Source of the DNA: Streptacidiphilus sp. P02-A3a
Lineage (GTDB): Bacteria; Actinomycetota; Actinomycetes; Streptomycetales; Streptomycetaceae
Direction: 5' to 3'
Length of the DNA: 64,000 nucleotides
Assembly: GCF_014084105.1 (NCBI RefSeq)
Contig: NZ_CP048289.1
Coordinates: 4,225,922-4,289,921 of the forward strand
Shown here: piece after piece, positions 8,685 through 18,220 of the stretch
Numbering within the stretch: position 1 is the stretch's first letter
Layout of the letters: the number at the start of each line of letters is the position of its first letter
Program-made: the position numbers and the translations under genes
The notes under the pieces: model-generated
The model's database searches: none
The model's input: the letters and a program-made list of their open reading frames with translations, nothing else
Told to the model about the DNA's origin: nothing

Positions 8685-10777
8685 CCCGGCAGAACCCCCC
8701 GTTGGGCACACCGCAGGTACGGCGGGACGCCCGGGAGAAGGTCACCGGCACCGCGCGCTACGCGGCCGAGCACACACCGCCGGGGTGCGCCTACGCCTGG
8801 CCGGTCCCCGCCACCATCACCCGTGGGCGTGTCGTCGCCGTCGACACGACCGACGCGCTGGCGCCGAGCGGGGTCCTCGCCGTCCTCACCCATCACACCG
8901 CGCCCCGTGTCGAACGGCCTGACGACCCGACGCTCGCCGTCCTGCAGGACGCCACCGTGCCCCACCGCGGTTGGTACGTCGCCCTGGCGGTGGCCGACAC
9001 GCTTGAGGGTGCCCGCGCCGCCGCCGCAGCCGTGCGGGTCGCCTACGAGGTGCTCCCGTCGGACGTGGAGCTCACCGTCGACCACTCCGGCCTGTACACG
9101 CCCGAATCGGCCAACGGCGGCAACGCCGCCCGTCAGGAGCGGGGCGACTTCGACACCGCCTTCGCCGCGGCCCCGGTCCGCACTGACGCGACCTACGTGA
9201 TGAAGGCGCTGCACAACCACCCCATGGAACCGCACGCCGCCACCGCCCAGTGGCGCGACGGGCACCTGACGGTCCACGACTCGTCCCAGGGCTCCACCCC
9301 GGTACGCGACACCCTGGCCGCGATGTTCGGCCTCGCCCCCGGACAGGTCACCGTGCACGCCGCGTACGTGGGCGGCGGCTTCGGCTCCAAGGGGACCCCT
9401 CGACCTCAGGTCGTGCTCGCCGTGATGGCCGCCCTGCACACGGGACGACCCGTCAAACTCGCACTCCCGCGAAGCCAGCTGGCCGCGGTCGTGGGCCACC
9501 GGGCACCCCTCCTGCAGCGCGTGCGCCTGGGCGCCGGCCACGACGGACTGATCACCGCGCTGGCCCACGAGGTCGTCACCCGGACCTCCACCGTCAAGGA
9601 GTTCGTCGAACAGGCCGCGGTACCCGCCCGGATCATGTACACCTCCCCGAACAGCCGCACGTCGCACCAGGTCACGGCCCTCGACGTGCCGACCCCCTCC
9701 TGGATGCGCGGGCCGGGGGAGACCCCCGGGATGTACGCCCTGGAAACGGCCATGGACGAACTCGCCGTCGCCGCCGGGGTGGACCCCGTCGAGCTGCGCG
9801 TGCGCAACGAACCCGCCGTGGAACCCGGCAGCGGCCGTCCGTACAGCAGCCGCAATCTCATCGCCTGCCTGCGCGAGGGGGCACGCCGCTTCCACTGGGC
9901 CGCCCGCGACCCCCGCCCGGGAGTGCGCCGCGAGGGAAACCTGCTGGTAGGCACAGGGGTGGCCGCCGCCACCTACCCGGTGCTCGTCTCGCCCTGCCGC
10001 GCCACCGCGCACGCGGCGCCCGACGGGATCTACCGGATCCGCGTCAACGCCACCGACATCGGCACCGGTGCCCGCACCGTCCTCGCCCAGATCGCGGCCG
10101 CCGCGCTACGGACACCCCTGGAATCCGTGCGCCTGGACCTGGGCAACAGCGACCTCCCCCCGGCCCCGCTGGCAGGCGGCTCCTCCGGCACCGCCTCGTG
10201 GGGATGGGCGGTGAACAAGGCGTGCACGGCACTGGCCGACAGGCTGCGCGCGCTGCCCGGTGACCTCCCGGCCGACGGTGTCACGGTCAGCGCGGACACC
10301 GACCAGGAAGCGGGCGCCGAGTCCTCGTACGCGCGGCACGCCTTCGGAGCCCACTTCGCGGAAGTCCAGGTCGACACCGTCTCGGGCGAAGTACGGCTCC
10401 GACGCCTCCTGGGCGTCTACGCCGCCGGCCGGATCCTCAACCCGCGCACCGCACGCTCCCAGTTCATCGGCGGCATGACCATGGGTCTGGGCATGGCACT
10501 GACGGAGGGCAGCACCCTCGACCCCTCCTACGGGGACTTCGCCGAGAACGACTTCGCCTCCTACCACGTACCGGCCAGCGCTGACGTGCCCGCCATCGAG
10601 GCCCACTGGATCGAGGAGGACGACTCCCGGCTCAACCCGATGGGCAGCAAGGGCATCGGCGAAATCGGCATCGTCGGCACCGCGGCCGCCATCGGCAACG
10701 CCGTCCACCACGCGACGGGGATTCGCCTGCGCGAACTGCCCATGACGCCGGACACGATTCTCCCGCGCCTGACCTGA
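8681..10777 (+). CDS. molybdopterin-binding subunit of aldehyde oxidase
   Basis: 698-residue catalytic subunit. Visible marks are the N-terminal a/b hammerhead start (RRDAREKVTGTARYAAE), the VGGGFGSKGTPR Moco-binding loop, MRGPGETPGMYALET, and the C-terminal GSKGIGEIGIVGTAAAI carrying the catalytic Glu. It oxidises aldehydes or heteroaromatics with water as oxygen donor; the substrate cannot be read from sequence. No XdhC-type maturation chaperone or cofactor gene accompanies the operon, so maturation must be supplied elsewhere. It converges on the mycothione reductase gene after ten bases without a visible hairpin. Confidence 0.9.
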   Translation: MTRQNPPLGTPQVRRDAREKVTGTARYAAEHTPPGCAYAWPVPATITRGRVVAVDTTDALAPSGVLAVLTHHTAPRVERPDDPTLAVLQDATVPHRGWYVALAVADTLEGARAAAAAVRVAYEVLPSDVELTVDHSGLYTPESANGGNAARQERGDFDTAFAAAPVRTDATYVMKALHNHPMEPHAATAQWRDGHLTVHDSSQGSTPVRDTLAAMFGLAPGQVTVHAAYVGGGFGSKGTPRPQVVLAVMAALHTGRPVKLALPRSQLAAVVGHRAPLLQRVRLGAGHDGLITALAHEVVTRTSTVKEFVEQAAVPARIMYTSPNSRTSHQVTALDVPTPSWMRGPGETPGMYALETAMDELAVAAGVDPVELRVRNEPAVEPGSGRPYSSRNLIACLREGARRFHWAARDPRPGVRREGNLLVGTGVAAATYPVLVSPCRATAHAAPDGIYRIRVNATDIGTGARTVLAQIAAAALRTPLESVRLDLGNSDLPPAPLAGGSSGTASWGWAVNKACTALADRLRALPGDLPADGVTVSADTDQEAGAESSYARHAFGAHFAEVQVDTVSGEVRLRRLLGVYAAGRILNPRTARSQFIGGMTMGLGMALTEGSTLDPSYGDFAENDFASYHVPASADVPAIEAHWIEEDDSRLNPMGSKGIGEIGIVGTAAAIGNAVHHATGIRLRELPMTPDTILPRLT

Positions 10778-10787
10778 ACGCGCTCGC

Positions 10788-12167
10788 CTACGTCCGGACC
10801 GTGTCCAGGTCCCGCAGGGCGTTCTCCACGACCTCGGTGAGCGCCGGGTGGATCCACAGGGGCCCCTCAGCCAGCTCCGCCGCGGTCATACCCGTGGTCA
10901 GGGCCACGACCAGGGACTGGACCAGGGTGGCGGCCTGCGGACCGAAGAGGTGGGCACCGATGAGCCGTCCGGTGCGCCGGTCGGCGATCACCTTGCAGAA
11001 TCCCTCGGTGTCCTCCAGCGCCCAGCCGTACGCCACGTCCGCGTAGCGGTGCACGGCAACGGCGTAGTCCAGCTTCCGGTCGCGGGCCTCCTGTTCGGTC
11101 AGGCCGACCTGCGCGATCTGCGGGCGGGTGAAGACGGCCGAGGGCACCGCGTCGTAGTTCATGGTCCGCTCCCGGCCCGGGTGCAACAGGTTGTGCGCGA
11201 CGATCCGTGCCTCGCGGTTGGCGACGTGCTTGAGCGGCACCGGGGTGGAGACGTCGCCGAGCGCCCACACCCCCTCGGCGGTGGTGCGCAGCTGTGCGTC
11301 GACGGTGACGCGGCCGTCCTCGCCGGTGTCGATGCCCGCCCGGTGGAGGTCGAGGAGGTCGCTGTTGGGGCGGCGGCCGACAGCCACCAGCAGGGTGTCG
11401 GCCCGCAGTTCGGTGCCGTCGTCCAGGGTCAGGCGCAGGTCCCCGGGGCGCCCCGACACGGCGGTCAGCTCGCGTCCCAGCCGCAGGTCCCACTGGTCGC
11501 GCATCGCGTCGGTGAAGGCGGCGGAGACTGCCTCGTCCTGCTGCTGTCCGAGCAGCCGCTCGCCCTTCTCGACCACGGTGACGTGGCTGCCGAAAGAGCG
11601 GAAGACGTGCGCCAGCTCGGCGGCGACATAGCCGCCGCCGAGCACCACCAACCGCTGCGGCAGCTCGTCCAGCCGCATCACGGTGTCGGAGGTCTCATAG
11701 GGCAGGCCGGAGTCCTCGACCACGGGAGGAACGACCGGTCGGCCGCCGGCCGCGATGACGATCCGTTCGGCCTCGATCTCCACGGCTCCGTCGGCGGTGT
11801 CCACGGTGAGGCGGCGGTCCCCGGTGAAGCGGGCGAGGCCCCGGTACACGGTGATGTGGTCGGAGGCGCGACGGCCCTCCTCACCCTCGGCGGCCTCGGT
11901 GTCGAGTCGGCCGAACACCCGGCTCCGCACATCGCGCCAGCGCACCTGCCGCAGTTGGGCGTCCACACCGTGCCGCCCGGCGTCCCGGACCGCGTCGGCG
12001 ACGTCGGCGGTGGCGACGAGCATCTTGCTGGGGATGCAGCCCGCGTTCAGGCAGGTGCCCCCGAAGGGGCCCGCGGAGACGATGGCGACATCCACACCGG
12101 CGAAGCGGTCGTCGATGAGGGCGTTGCCGGTGCCCGCACCCAGGACGACGAGATCGTAATGTCGCAT
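10788..12167 (-). CDS. mtr: mycothione reductase
   Basis: 459-residue NAD(P)H- and FAD-dependent disulfide reductase. The redox-active pair Cys39/Cys44 lies in GGTCLNAGCIPSK, the second Rossmann motif in LVVLGGGYVAAELAHVF, and the C-terminal catalytic His440/Glu445 in WIHPALTEVVENAL. The N-terminal GAGTGNALID and the overall pattern fit actinobacterial Mtr, which regenerates mycothiol from mycothione, rather than lipoamide dehydrogenase. Mycothiol is also the likely reductant for the ArsC encoded further along this window. Monocistronic. Confidence 0.88.
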   Translation of the reverse strand: MRHYDLVVLGAGTGNALIDDRFAGVDVAIVSAGPFGGTCLNAGCIPSKMLVATADVADAVRDAGRHGVDAQLRQVRWRDVRSRVFGRLDTEAAEGEEGRRASDHITVYRGLARFTGDRRLTVDTADGAVEIEAERIVIAAGGRPVVPPVVEDSGLPYETSDTVMRLDELPQRLVVLGGGYVAAELAHVFRSFGSHVTVVEKGERLLGQQQDEAVSAAFTDAMRDQWDLRLGRELTAVSGRPGDLRLTLDDGTELRADTLLVAVGRRPNSDLLDLHRAGIDTGEDGRVTVDAQLRTTAEGVWALGDVSTPVPLKHVANREARIVAHNLLHPGRERTMNYDAVPSAVFTRPQIAQVGLTEQEARDRKLDYAVAVHRYADVAYGWALEDTEGFCKVIADRRTGRLIGAHLFGPQAATLVQSLVVALTTGMTAAELAEGPLWIHPALTEVVENALRDLDTVRT

Positions 12168-12284
12168 GTCCGGAACGTATCCGCTTTACGGCCGACTACT
12201 CCCTCCGGCCGACGAAACCCGCCAAACGATCCCTCATGGGGATCACGGTCAGTTGAAAGTGCCGCCGAGGGGTAGGCGAGTGTG

Positions 12285-12523
12285 ATGAGCACCAAACCCT
12301 GGGAACGTTCGACCGGAACGGGCTCGCGCTGCTGGCCCTGACCATCGGCGCGGCCCTGCTCCTGCTGCTGCTGCGCACGGCCACCGGCGACCACGCGCCG
12401 GCGTGGATCGTCAGCGCGGTCGTCACGGCCTGGTTCGCCGTGTGCTGGCTGCTCCTGCCCTTCAGCGTGCTGCGCCGCGCGGAACGGGAACAGGCAGCCG
12501 GAACGGATGGACGGGCGCGCTGA
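12285..12523 (+). pseudogene. small two-helix membrane protein with apparent frameshift
   Basis: An ATG frame begins MSTKPWE but soon runs into a stop. One frame away, with no start codon of its own, the sequence continues TFDRNGLALLALTIGAALLLL, then a second hydrophobic helix (IVSAVVTAWFAVCWLLLPF) and a basic tail, RRAEREQ. Joining the frames near 12305 gives a normal small actinobacterial membrane protein of about 78 aa. I read this as a one-base frameshift, which could be real or a sequencing error. An initiation at a non-standard codon in the second frame is possible but less likely. Confidence 0.5.
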
Positions 12524-12556
12524 CCCCGCTGGACAGGAAGAAGCCGTAGTCCGTCA

Positions 12557-13099
12557 TCAGGAGGACTCCGGCGGAATGCGTTCGAGCAGGCTGCGCAGGT
12601 CGTCGGCGTGCTCCTCCTCCTGGGCCAGCAGGTCCTCGAAGACCCGGCGGGTGGTCGGGTCCTTGTCCCCGAGCCACTGGATGATCTCGGTGTAGGAGGC
12701 CACCGCGACGCGTTCGGCCACCAGGTCCTCCCTGACCATCGCGATCAGCCCGGCGCTGGCGTCGTACGGCGTGTGCGCGCGGGTGCTGAGGGTGTCCGGG
12801 TTGAAGTCCGGCTCGCCGCCCAACTGCGCGATCCGCTCGGCCAGCTTGTCCGCGTGCTGCTGCTCCTCGCCGGCGTGCTCCAGGAACTCCGCCGCGACCG
12901 GCTCCGAGTACAGGCCGCTGGCCGTGTAGTAGTGCCGCTTGTAGCGCAGCACGCAGACGATCTCGGTGGCCAGGGCCTCGTTCAGTACCTGAAGCACGCG
13001 CTTGAGGTCCGCGCCGTAGGCGTCGGTGACGGGGCCCTTGTCGATCTCCTTGCGGGCGCGGTCGCGCAGCGTCTCGATGTCGGTGAGGAAGTCAGCCAT
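12557..13099 (-). CDS. ferritin-like (bacterioferritin/Dps-type) protein
   Basis: 180-residue four-helix-bundle protein. Di-iron ligand motifs are spaced as in ferritin-like proteins: LATEIVCVLRYKRHYY, LEHAGEEQQHADKLAER, EDLVAERVAVASY and LLAQEEEHADDLRSLL. It probably oxidises and stores iron or protects against peroxide. An AGGAAAGG-like site precedes the ATG. It sits next to the Rieske protein gene on the same strand with a 71-base gap. Confidence 0.85.
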   Translation of the reverse strand: MADFLTDIETLRDRARKEIDKGPVTDAYGADLKRVLQVLNEALATEIVCVLRYKRHYYTASGLYSEPVAAEFLEHAGEEQQHADKLAERIAQLGGEPDFNPDTLSTRAHTPYDASAGLIAMVREDLVAERVAVASYTEIIQWLGDKDPTTRRVFEDLLAQEEEHADDLRSLLERIPPESS

Positions 13100-13170
13100 G
13101 GGCTGGTACCGCCTTTCCTGGCACAGGGATGGGGATTCACTGGGATGACCGAACGGCCGGGACCGCCCGG

Positions 13171-14067
13171 TCAGGCCTCCGCCGGTGGCCGGGCCTGGAC
13201 CCGGTCACCGACGACCTTCGTCTCGAACACCGGCTGCGGAGCCGTCGCCGGTCCGGCCGCGACCCCGCCGTCCGCCAGCCGGAACCTGCTGCCGTGCCAG
13301 GGGCACTCCACGCAACCGTCGGCGACCTTGCCCTCGGACAGCGGGCCGGACAGGTGACTGCAACGGTCGGCGAGCACGCGCACCACGCCCGCCGTCTCCT
13401 GGACCACCAGTACCGGGACCTCGCCCAGCATCCGGCGTTCGGCGCGGCCGAGGGGGAACTCGCCGAGCTGCCCGAGGGAGTGCCAGCCCGGCTCGGCCAC
13501 ATGCGGGACGTCCTCGGCGTGGTTCGCGCCCGCGGCCTGCCGGAAAGCCAGGTGGCCGCCGAGCACCCCGCCCGCGCTCACCGCCGCCAGACCCGCGAAG
13601 CCCAGCATCCGGCCCCGGAACGAGCGGCCGCGCAGCCGGGCCGCCAGCGACGCCGCGTACAGGACCGCCCCGGTCGCGTTGGCGGCCGCGTGGACCACAC
13701 CGACCCGCATCTGCCGTTCGTGCTGCTCGGCCCAGTCCACCCAGCCGGCCAGCGCGGCCGGGACCGCGCCCGCCAGCCCGACCGCCACCAGCACGGTGGC
13801 CGCCCGGCGCTGGCCGGGCAGCAGGTCCAGTACCGCGGCGCTGGACCACGCCCCGATCGGGACCTGTACCAGGGTGGGGTGCAGCGGATGCCCCAGCCAC
13901 ACCCCGTGCAGCAGGTCCCGGGTGTCACCCAGCGGCAGCCCCCGCACCGCGCCCCGCAGCGGGCCGACGGCATTGTCCAGCCAGCGCTGCTGGTCGATCC
14001 GGTCGAGCGTGTCGCCCACCGGGGTCCGCCGTGAGGCGGACTCCAGGATCGTTCGTGTGAGCTTCAT
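13171..14067 (-). CDS. DUF2231 membrane domain fused to a Rieske [2Fe-2S] domain
   Basis: 298 residues. Residues about 55-185 form a DUF2231-type four-helix membrane domain (GHPLHPTLVQVPIGAWSSAA, VGLAGAVPAALAGWVDWAEQ, VHAAANATGAVLY). The C-terminal third is a Rieske domain with the ligand pairs DRCSHLSGPLS and CPWHGSRF. This fusion is recurrent in actinobacteria and is thought to be a membrane-anchored electron-transfer protein; its partner is unknown. It lies upstream of the ferritin-like gene on the same strand, so a joint redox or iron role is possible. Confidence 0.88.
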   Translation of the reverse strand: MKLTRTILESASRRTPVGDTLDRIDQQRWLDNAVGPLRGAVRGLPLGDTRDLLHGVWLGHPLHPTLVQVPIGAWSSAAVLDLLPGQRRAATVLVAVGLAGAVPAALAGWVDWAEQHERQMRVGVVHAAANATGAVLYAASLAARLRGRSFRGRMLGFAGLAAVSAGGVLGGHLAFRQAAGANHAEDVPHVAEPGWHSLGQLGEFPLGRAERRMLGEVPVLVVQETAGVVRVLADRCSHLSGPLSEGKVADGCVECPWHGSRFRLADGGVAAGPATAPQPVFETKVVGDRVQARPPAEA

Positions 14068-14740
14068 GGTGGTCGGCTAACCCTTCCTGCTCCGTGCAAA
14101 CGGGGTCGAACGGCTCGGCGGGGGAGCGTCCGGCGGCGCACCGCTCAGGGGTCACACCACCGGCTGTCGGTGCGCGGCCGATGGCGTCCGTGTGCCTCCG
14201 GCCCGCACCTCCAGGTTCGCCCTGTGGACCTGCGGGTGCGACCGGGCCGCTCCGCCCGCAGCGCCCCGCAGCAGGTCGAGCGCCGTCCGCGCGCCCCGTG
14301 CCCGGTCGGCTGCTGGTACATCCGGGTGACGTACTCAGCGGGCGTGCTCGCCGGAACACGCCGTCCCCCGAGCGGGCGCCCCCTGGTGAGGCGCGGATCC
14401 GTACGGTGCGCCTGACGCGACAACCCGGGCCGAGCGGGGCCCGCACCCGACCGGCGGAAGTACCCATGGCCTCGGCTCGCGCACGGCGGAGCCACGGGCC
14501 GTCCACACCGCCTCGCCGGAGCTGAGGCACCGGCCGGAGCCCTGTCGGCTCACTGACGCGTGGTCTCGGCGGCGCTGAGCGCCCTGGGAACGTCAAGTCA
14601 ACGTCATGGTGAGGTAGCCGGGTCCTCGCCAAGGATGGTCCACGCGCCGGGGCCGCTCGCCCGGCCGTACGTTCCGGTCGGGGCCGCCTCCGCTGCACCG
14701 GCCTCCGTCCACCAGTCACCCAACCGGAAGGGTTCCAGAT
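14068..14740. other. 673-bp intergenic region, no gene recognised
   Basis: Frames on both strands run open because of high GC but give Arg/Pro/Gly-rich translations with no domain, signal peptide or ribosome-binding site. The last 150 bases (CAAGTCAACGTCATGG around 14594) are the likely promoter area of the secreted protein gene. It could hold decayed coding sequence, but I cannot show it. Confidence 0.4.
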
Positions 14741-15418
14741 ATGTCGTTGTTAGCCCCCGTCCGTCGGTTGGCGGCCGTCCTCGCCGGGATGGTCGTCATC
14801 GCCATGGCGACCACTGGCGCCGCCACTGCCGCCGCGCCCGCGGCCGCGCCCTTCGCCGCCCAGGCCAAGGCCGTGGGTCTGTCCAGTGACCAGGCCCGCA
14901 GTCTGCAGGGGCAGGTGGACCAGATCCTGTCCAAGGACGGCGGAACCCAGGTCGCGGCGAACGAGATCGCGCTGCCGCACGGCTCGTCCGTGCTGTTGGT
15001 GCTGCCCGGCCAGAAGTACGCGCACGTCCTGCCCGGGGCGGTCAACCTCGGGTTCGCGCCCGCGTCCGCCGTCTCCCGGTCCGGGAACCGCCCGGCCGAC
15101 GCCAAGCCCAGCGTCGTCGTCGACGGCGGAACGCTGTCCTGGTACGGCTCGACGTGCGCCTACGAGTACCTGTGCAGCTGGCAGGGGACGGACGCCAGCG
15201 GCACCCAGTGGAACGTCAGCCAGTGCAACGAGTGGCAGGAACTGCCGGGCTCCGGTTGGAACGGCAACGGCTCCTGGCTGAACAACGAGACCCCGGGCAC
15301 CGAGGCGTTCTTCGGCAACAGCAGCTACGACACCATCTACACGACGCCGGGCGCGGTCTCCTGGAACGCGGACTACAACTGGACGCCGGTCTGGTACATC
15401 GACGCCTGCGACCACTGA
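14741..15418 (+). CDS. secreted protein with peptidase-inhibitor I36-like C-terminus
   Basis: 225 residues. A Sec signal peptide (VRRLAAVLAGMVVIAMATTG, then AATAAAPAAA) is followed by a helical prodomain-like region and a C-terminal segment with paired Cys and aromatic repeats (STCAYEYLCSWQG, NVSQCNEWQEL, VWYIDACDH). This pattern resembles the I36/beta-gamma-crystallin-like SMPI fold of secreted Streptomyces metalloprotease inhibitors. GGAAGG precedes the ATG. Function is inferred from fold resemblance only. A hairpin follows, and an XRE/NB-ARC regulator lies 143 bases downstream on the same strand. Confidence 0.7.
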   Translation: MSLLAPVRRLAAVLAGMVVIAMATTGAATAAAPAAAPFAAQAKAVGLSSDQARSLQGQVDQILSKDGGTQVAANEIALPHGSSVLLVLPGQKYAHVLPGAVNLGFAPASAVSRSGNRPADAKPSVVVDGGTLSWYGSTCAYEYLCSWQGTDASGTQWNVSQCNEWQELPGSGWNGNGSWLNNETPGTEAFFGNSSYDTIYTTPGAVSWNADYNWTPVWYIDACDH

Positions 15419-15434
15419 GCACCGCCGCACAGCA

Positions 15435-15468
15435 CCGGGCGGCCGACGGAACCCCGTCGGCCGCCCGG
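15435..15468. terminator. hairpin terminator
   Basis: Perfect 15-bp arms (15435-15449 and 15454-15468) with a 4-base loop begin 17 bases after the secreted protein's stop codon. They separate it from the downstream regulator gene. Confidence 0.85.
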
Positions 15469-15561
15469 CCGCATGCGCGACAACTGGACAATAGTCGAAC
15501 CTTCGTTCAGAACCCCGCGTACCCTGTCGGACCCGGCTAGGGTCGTACCGGGGGCGAGCGC

Positions 15562-18003
15562 ATGGATGACGGCTTCGGGGGCCTGCTCCGGAAGTGCCGG
15601 TTGCAGGTCGGCTGGACACAGGAGCAGTTGGCGGACGCCTCCGGCGTCTCGGCGCACACCATCAGCGTGCTGGAGGCGGGTCGCCGCCGACCACGTCTCT
15701 CCTCGGTCGCCCGGCTCGGCGCCGCCCTCGACCTGGACCCGGCAGCCCAGGAGCGCCTGCTCACCGCCGCCCGCCCCGACGCCACCGCCGCTGACGCCGA
15801 CACCGACGCGGAACCCGTCGGGCCGGACGTACTGCCGGTGCCGCGACTGCTGCCCTACGCCGTCGCGGACTTCACCGGCCGCCACCGCGAGTTGGAGCAC
15901 TTCCTGCCCCCACTCACCGGAGCGAACGCCGGAGCGAGCACCGGAGCCGGTGTGTCGGTGGTGTGCATCGACGGGATGGCCGGGGTCGGCAAGACCGCAC
16001 TGGCGGTGCACCTCGGGCACGCCCTCGCCGACACCTTCCCCGACGGCCAGCTCTTCGTCGACCTGCACGGCTTCACCCCGGGGCAGAGCCCGCTGGACCC
16101 CGGTGCCGCGTTGGTGCGGCTGCTGCGCGCGGTCGGCGTCAGCGAGGTCAGACTCCCGGGCGGCACCGAGGAGCGGGCCCACCTGTGGCGCAGCGAGGTC
16201 GCCGACCGGCGGTTGCTGGTGGTGCTGGACAACGCCGTGGACGCGGCGCAGGTCCGGCCGCTGATCCCGAGCGGTCCCGGCAGCATGGCGCTGATCACCT
16301 CCCGCTGCCGGATGCCCGCACTGGCCGGCGCCACCGGCCTGTCGCTGGACGTCCTCAGCGACAGCGAGGCGGCGGACCTGTTCACCCGGATCGCCGATCC
16401 GCGCCGGGTGGCCGACCAGCGCCAGGCCGTCGGCGAGATCGTGCGGCTGTGCGGGCGGCTGCCGCTGGCCATCCGGATCGCGGCCGCGCGGCTGGCCCAC
16501 CACCCGGTGTGGACGCCGGAACACCTGCTGGCCCGACTCCGGGACCGGCAGCGGCTGCTGCCCGAACTGTCGGTCCAGGACCGCAGCGTCGCCGCCGCCT
16601 TCGCCGACTCCTACCGTGCGCTCCCGCCGGAGCAGCGGCGGCTGTTCCGGCTGGCCGCGCTGCACCCGGGCGACGACTTCACCGTGCCCGCGCTGGCCGC
16701 CCTCGGCGACCTGCCGCCGTCCACCACCGAGGGCCTGCTGGACGACCTGTACGACCACCACCTGCTGGTGGAGCACGTCCCCGGCCGGTTCACCTTCCAC
16801 GACCTGCTGAGGTACTTCGCCCGGCAGCTGGTCAGCACGGAGGAGCCGCCGGAGTCGCGGCAGGCGGCGCTGGTCCGACTGCTCGACCACTACCGCTACG
16901 CGGCCGCGCGGGCGATGGACCGGCTGTTCCCGCTGGACGCCGGCCACCGGCCACCGATCCCGGCCCCCGCCGGGTCGCCGCCCGCCTTCGCCGACCGGGC
17001 GCGGGCGCTGGACTGGCTCGACCAGGAGTTGCGCAACTTACTGGAGGCGGCGGCGCAGGCAGCCGAGCTGGGCGCACCCCGCTACACCGCCGAGCTCCCG
17101 GCGATCCTGTGGCGGCACCTGGTCCGGCGGATACCGGCCGACCAGGCGCTGCTGGTGAACGTCCGGGCGCTGGAGGCGGCCCGGCAGCTCGGGGATCAGC
17201 TGCGGGAGGCGGAAACGCTGCGGCAGTTGGGGCTGGTGCACTTCCAACTCGGCAACTACCCCACCGCGACGGCCCTGCTCGGGCAGGGGCTGGCGCTGCA
17301 CCGTCGGATCGGCAACCCGGCCGGTGAGGCGCACACGCTGACCAACCTCGGTCTGGTGCTGGCCCGCACCGGCCGTCCGCTGGAGGCCCTGCGGCACCAC
17401 CAGCGGGCACTGGCGATCAGCCGCCGGACGGGGGACCGCGCGGTGGAGATCGTCGCGCAGTCGAACCTCGGTCCGGTCCAGGCCCAACTGGGGAACCATG
17501 CCGAGGCGTTGGAGCACCACGAGCAGACCCTGGCCTGGTACCGGCTGGCCGGCAACCGCTTGGGCCAGGCGACCTCGCTGCACCAGCTCGGTGAGCTGTA
17601 CCAGCGGCTCGGGCGCGGCGCGGAGGCCCGGCGGCTGCACCAGCAGGCGCTGGACCTGTACCGGCTCGAACACGACACCTTCGGCCAGTCCGAGTCGCAC
17701 ATGGCGCTCGGTGACCTCCACCTGGCGAGGGACGATCCGGCGGCCGCCCTGGTCAACTACCGCGCCGCGTTCTCCTACCTGCGGCACACCGGTGAGCGCT
17801 ACAACCTGGCCCGGCTGCACCTCGGGCTGGCCCGGGCGCACCGTCGGCTGGGCCGGCTGGGCCGGGCCCGCGAGCACGGCCGCCGGGCGGTCAAGCTCTA
17901 CGCCGCGCTGGACATCCCGGAATCCCAGGAGGCCTGGGCGTTCTTTGAGGACCTCGATCAGGACGGCCGCGCTCACGGCCGGGACAGCACCGGGCAACCG
18001 TGA
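15562..18003 (+). CDS. XRE-type HTH, NB-ARC ATPase and TPR regulator (STAND family)
   Basis: 813-residue signal-transduction ATPase. Residues about 8-62 are an XRE helix-turn-helix (WTQEQLADASGVSAHTISVL). A P-loop lies near residue 137-146 (DGMAGVGKTAL), with Walker B LLVVLDNAVD and the GLPLAIR-like CGRLPLAIRIAAARL motif of NB-ARC. TPR repeats (HQRALAISRRTGDRAVE, QQALDLYRLEHDTFGQSES) fill the C-terminal third. It resembles AfsR-like regulators with an XRE head instead of a SARP head. It probably oligomerises on ligand binding to the TPR region and then controls transcription; the target is unknown, the secreted protein upstream being a candidate. Confidence 0.88.
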   Translation: MDDGFGGLLRKCRLQVGWTQEQLADASGVSAHTISVLEAGRRRPRLSSVARLGAALDLDPAAQERLLTAARPDATAADADTDAEPVGPDVLPVPRLLPYAVADFTGRHRELEHFLPPLTGANAGASTGAGVSVVCIDGMAGVGKTALAVHLGHALADTFPDGQLFVDLHGFTPGQSPLDPGAALVRLLRAVGVSEVRLPGGTEERAHLWRSEVADRRLLVVLDNAVDAAQVRPLIPSGPGSMALITSRCRMPALAGATGLSLDVLSDSEAADLFTRIADPRRVADQRQAVGEIVRLCGRLPLAIRIAAARLAHHPVWTPEHLLARLRDRQRLLPELSVQDRSVAAAFADSYRALPPEQRRLFRLAALHPGDDFTVPALAALGDLPPSTTEGLLDDLYDHHLLVEHVPGRFTFHDLLRYFARQLVSTEEPPESRQAALVRLLDHYRYAAARAMDRLFPLDAGHRPPIPAPAGSPPAFADRARALDWLDQELRNLLEAAAQAAELGAPRYTAELPAILWRHLVRRIPADQALLVNVRALEAARQLGDQLREAETLRQLGLVHFQLGNYPTATALLGQGLALHRRIGNPAGEAHTLTNLGLVLARTGRPLEALRHHQRALAISRRTGDRAVEIVAQSNLGPVQAQLGNHAEALEHHEQTLAWYRLAGNRLGQATSLHQLGELYQRLGRGAEARRLHQQALDLYRLEHDTFGQSESHMALGDLHLARDDPAAALVNYRAAFSYLRHTGERYNLARLHLGLARAHRRLGRLGRAREHGRRAVKLYAALDIPESQEAWAFFEDLDQDGRAHGRDSTGQP

Positions 18004-18220
18004 GCTGCGGCGTTGCCGCGGCCGGGGTCCGAAGATCCCCGCAGCGCCGCTTCCGACCGGCACCGCCCAAGCGCTGGACAGTCGGCTTCGGCAGGACTCG
18101 AATGCCGCGTCGCCCAGCGGCTCCCGCGTTGCTCGCAACCAGACGTCAGGAAGCCAACACAGGCCCGCCTTCCGGGGGCTGCGCAGTCGGCGAGACCCGG
18201 CCCGCGCCGCCGCACCCCGG

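Noticed and set aside
14094..14525. Long open frames on both strands between the Rieske and I36-like genes
   Set aside because: Arg/Pro-rich translation, no ribosome-binding site, no domain. Typical of open frames caused by high GC.
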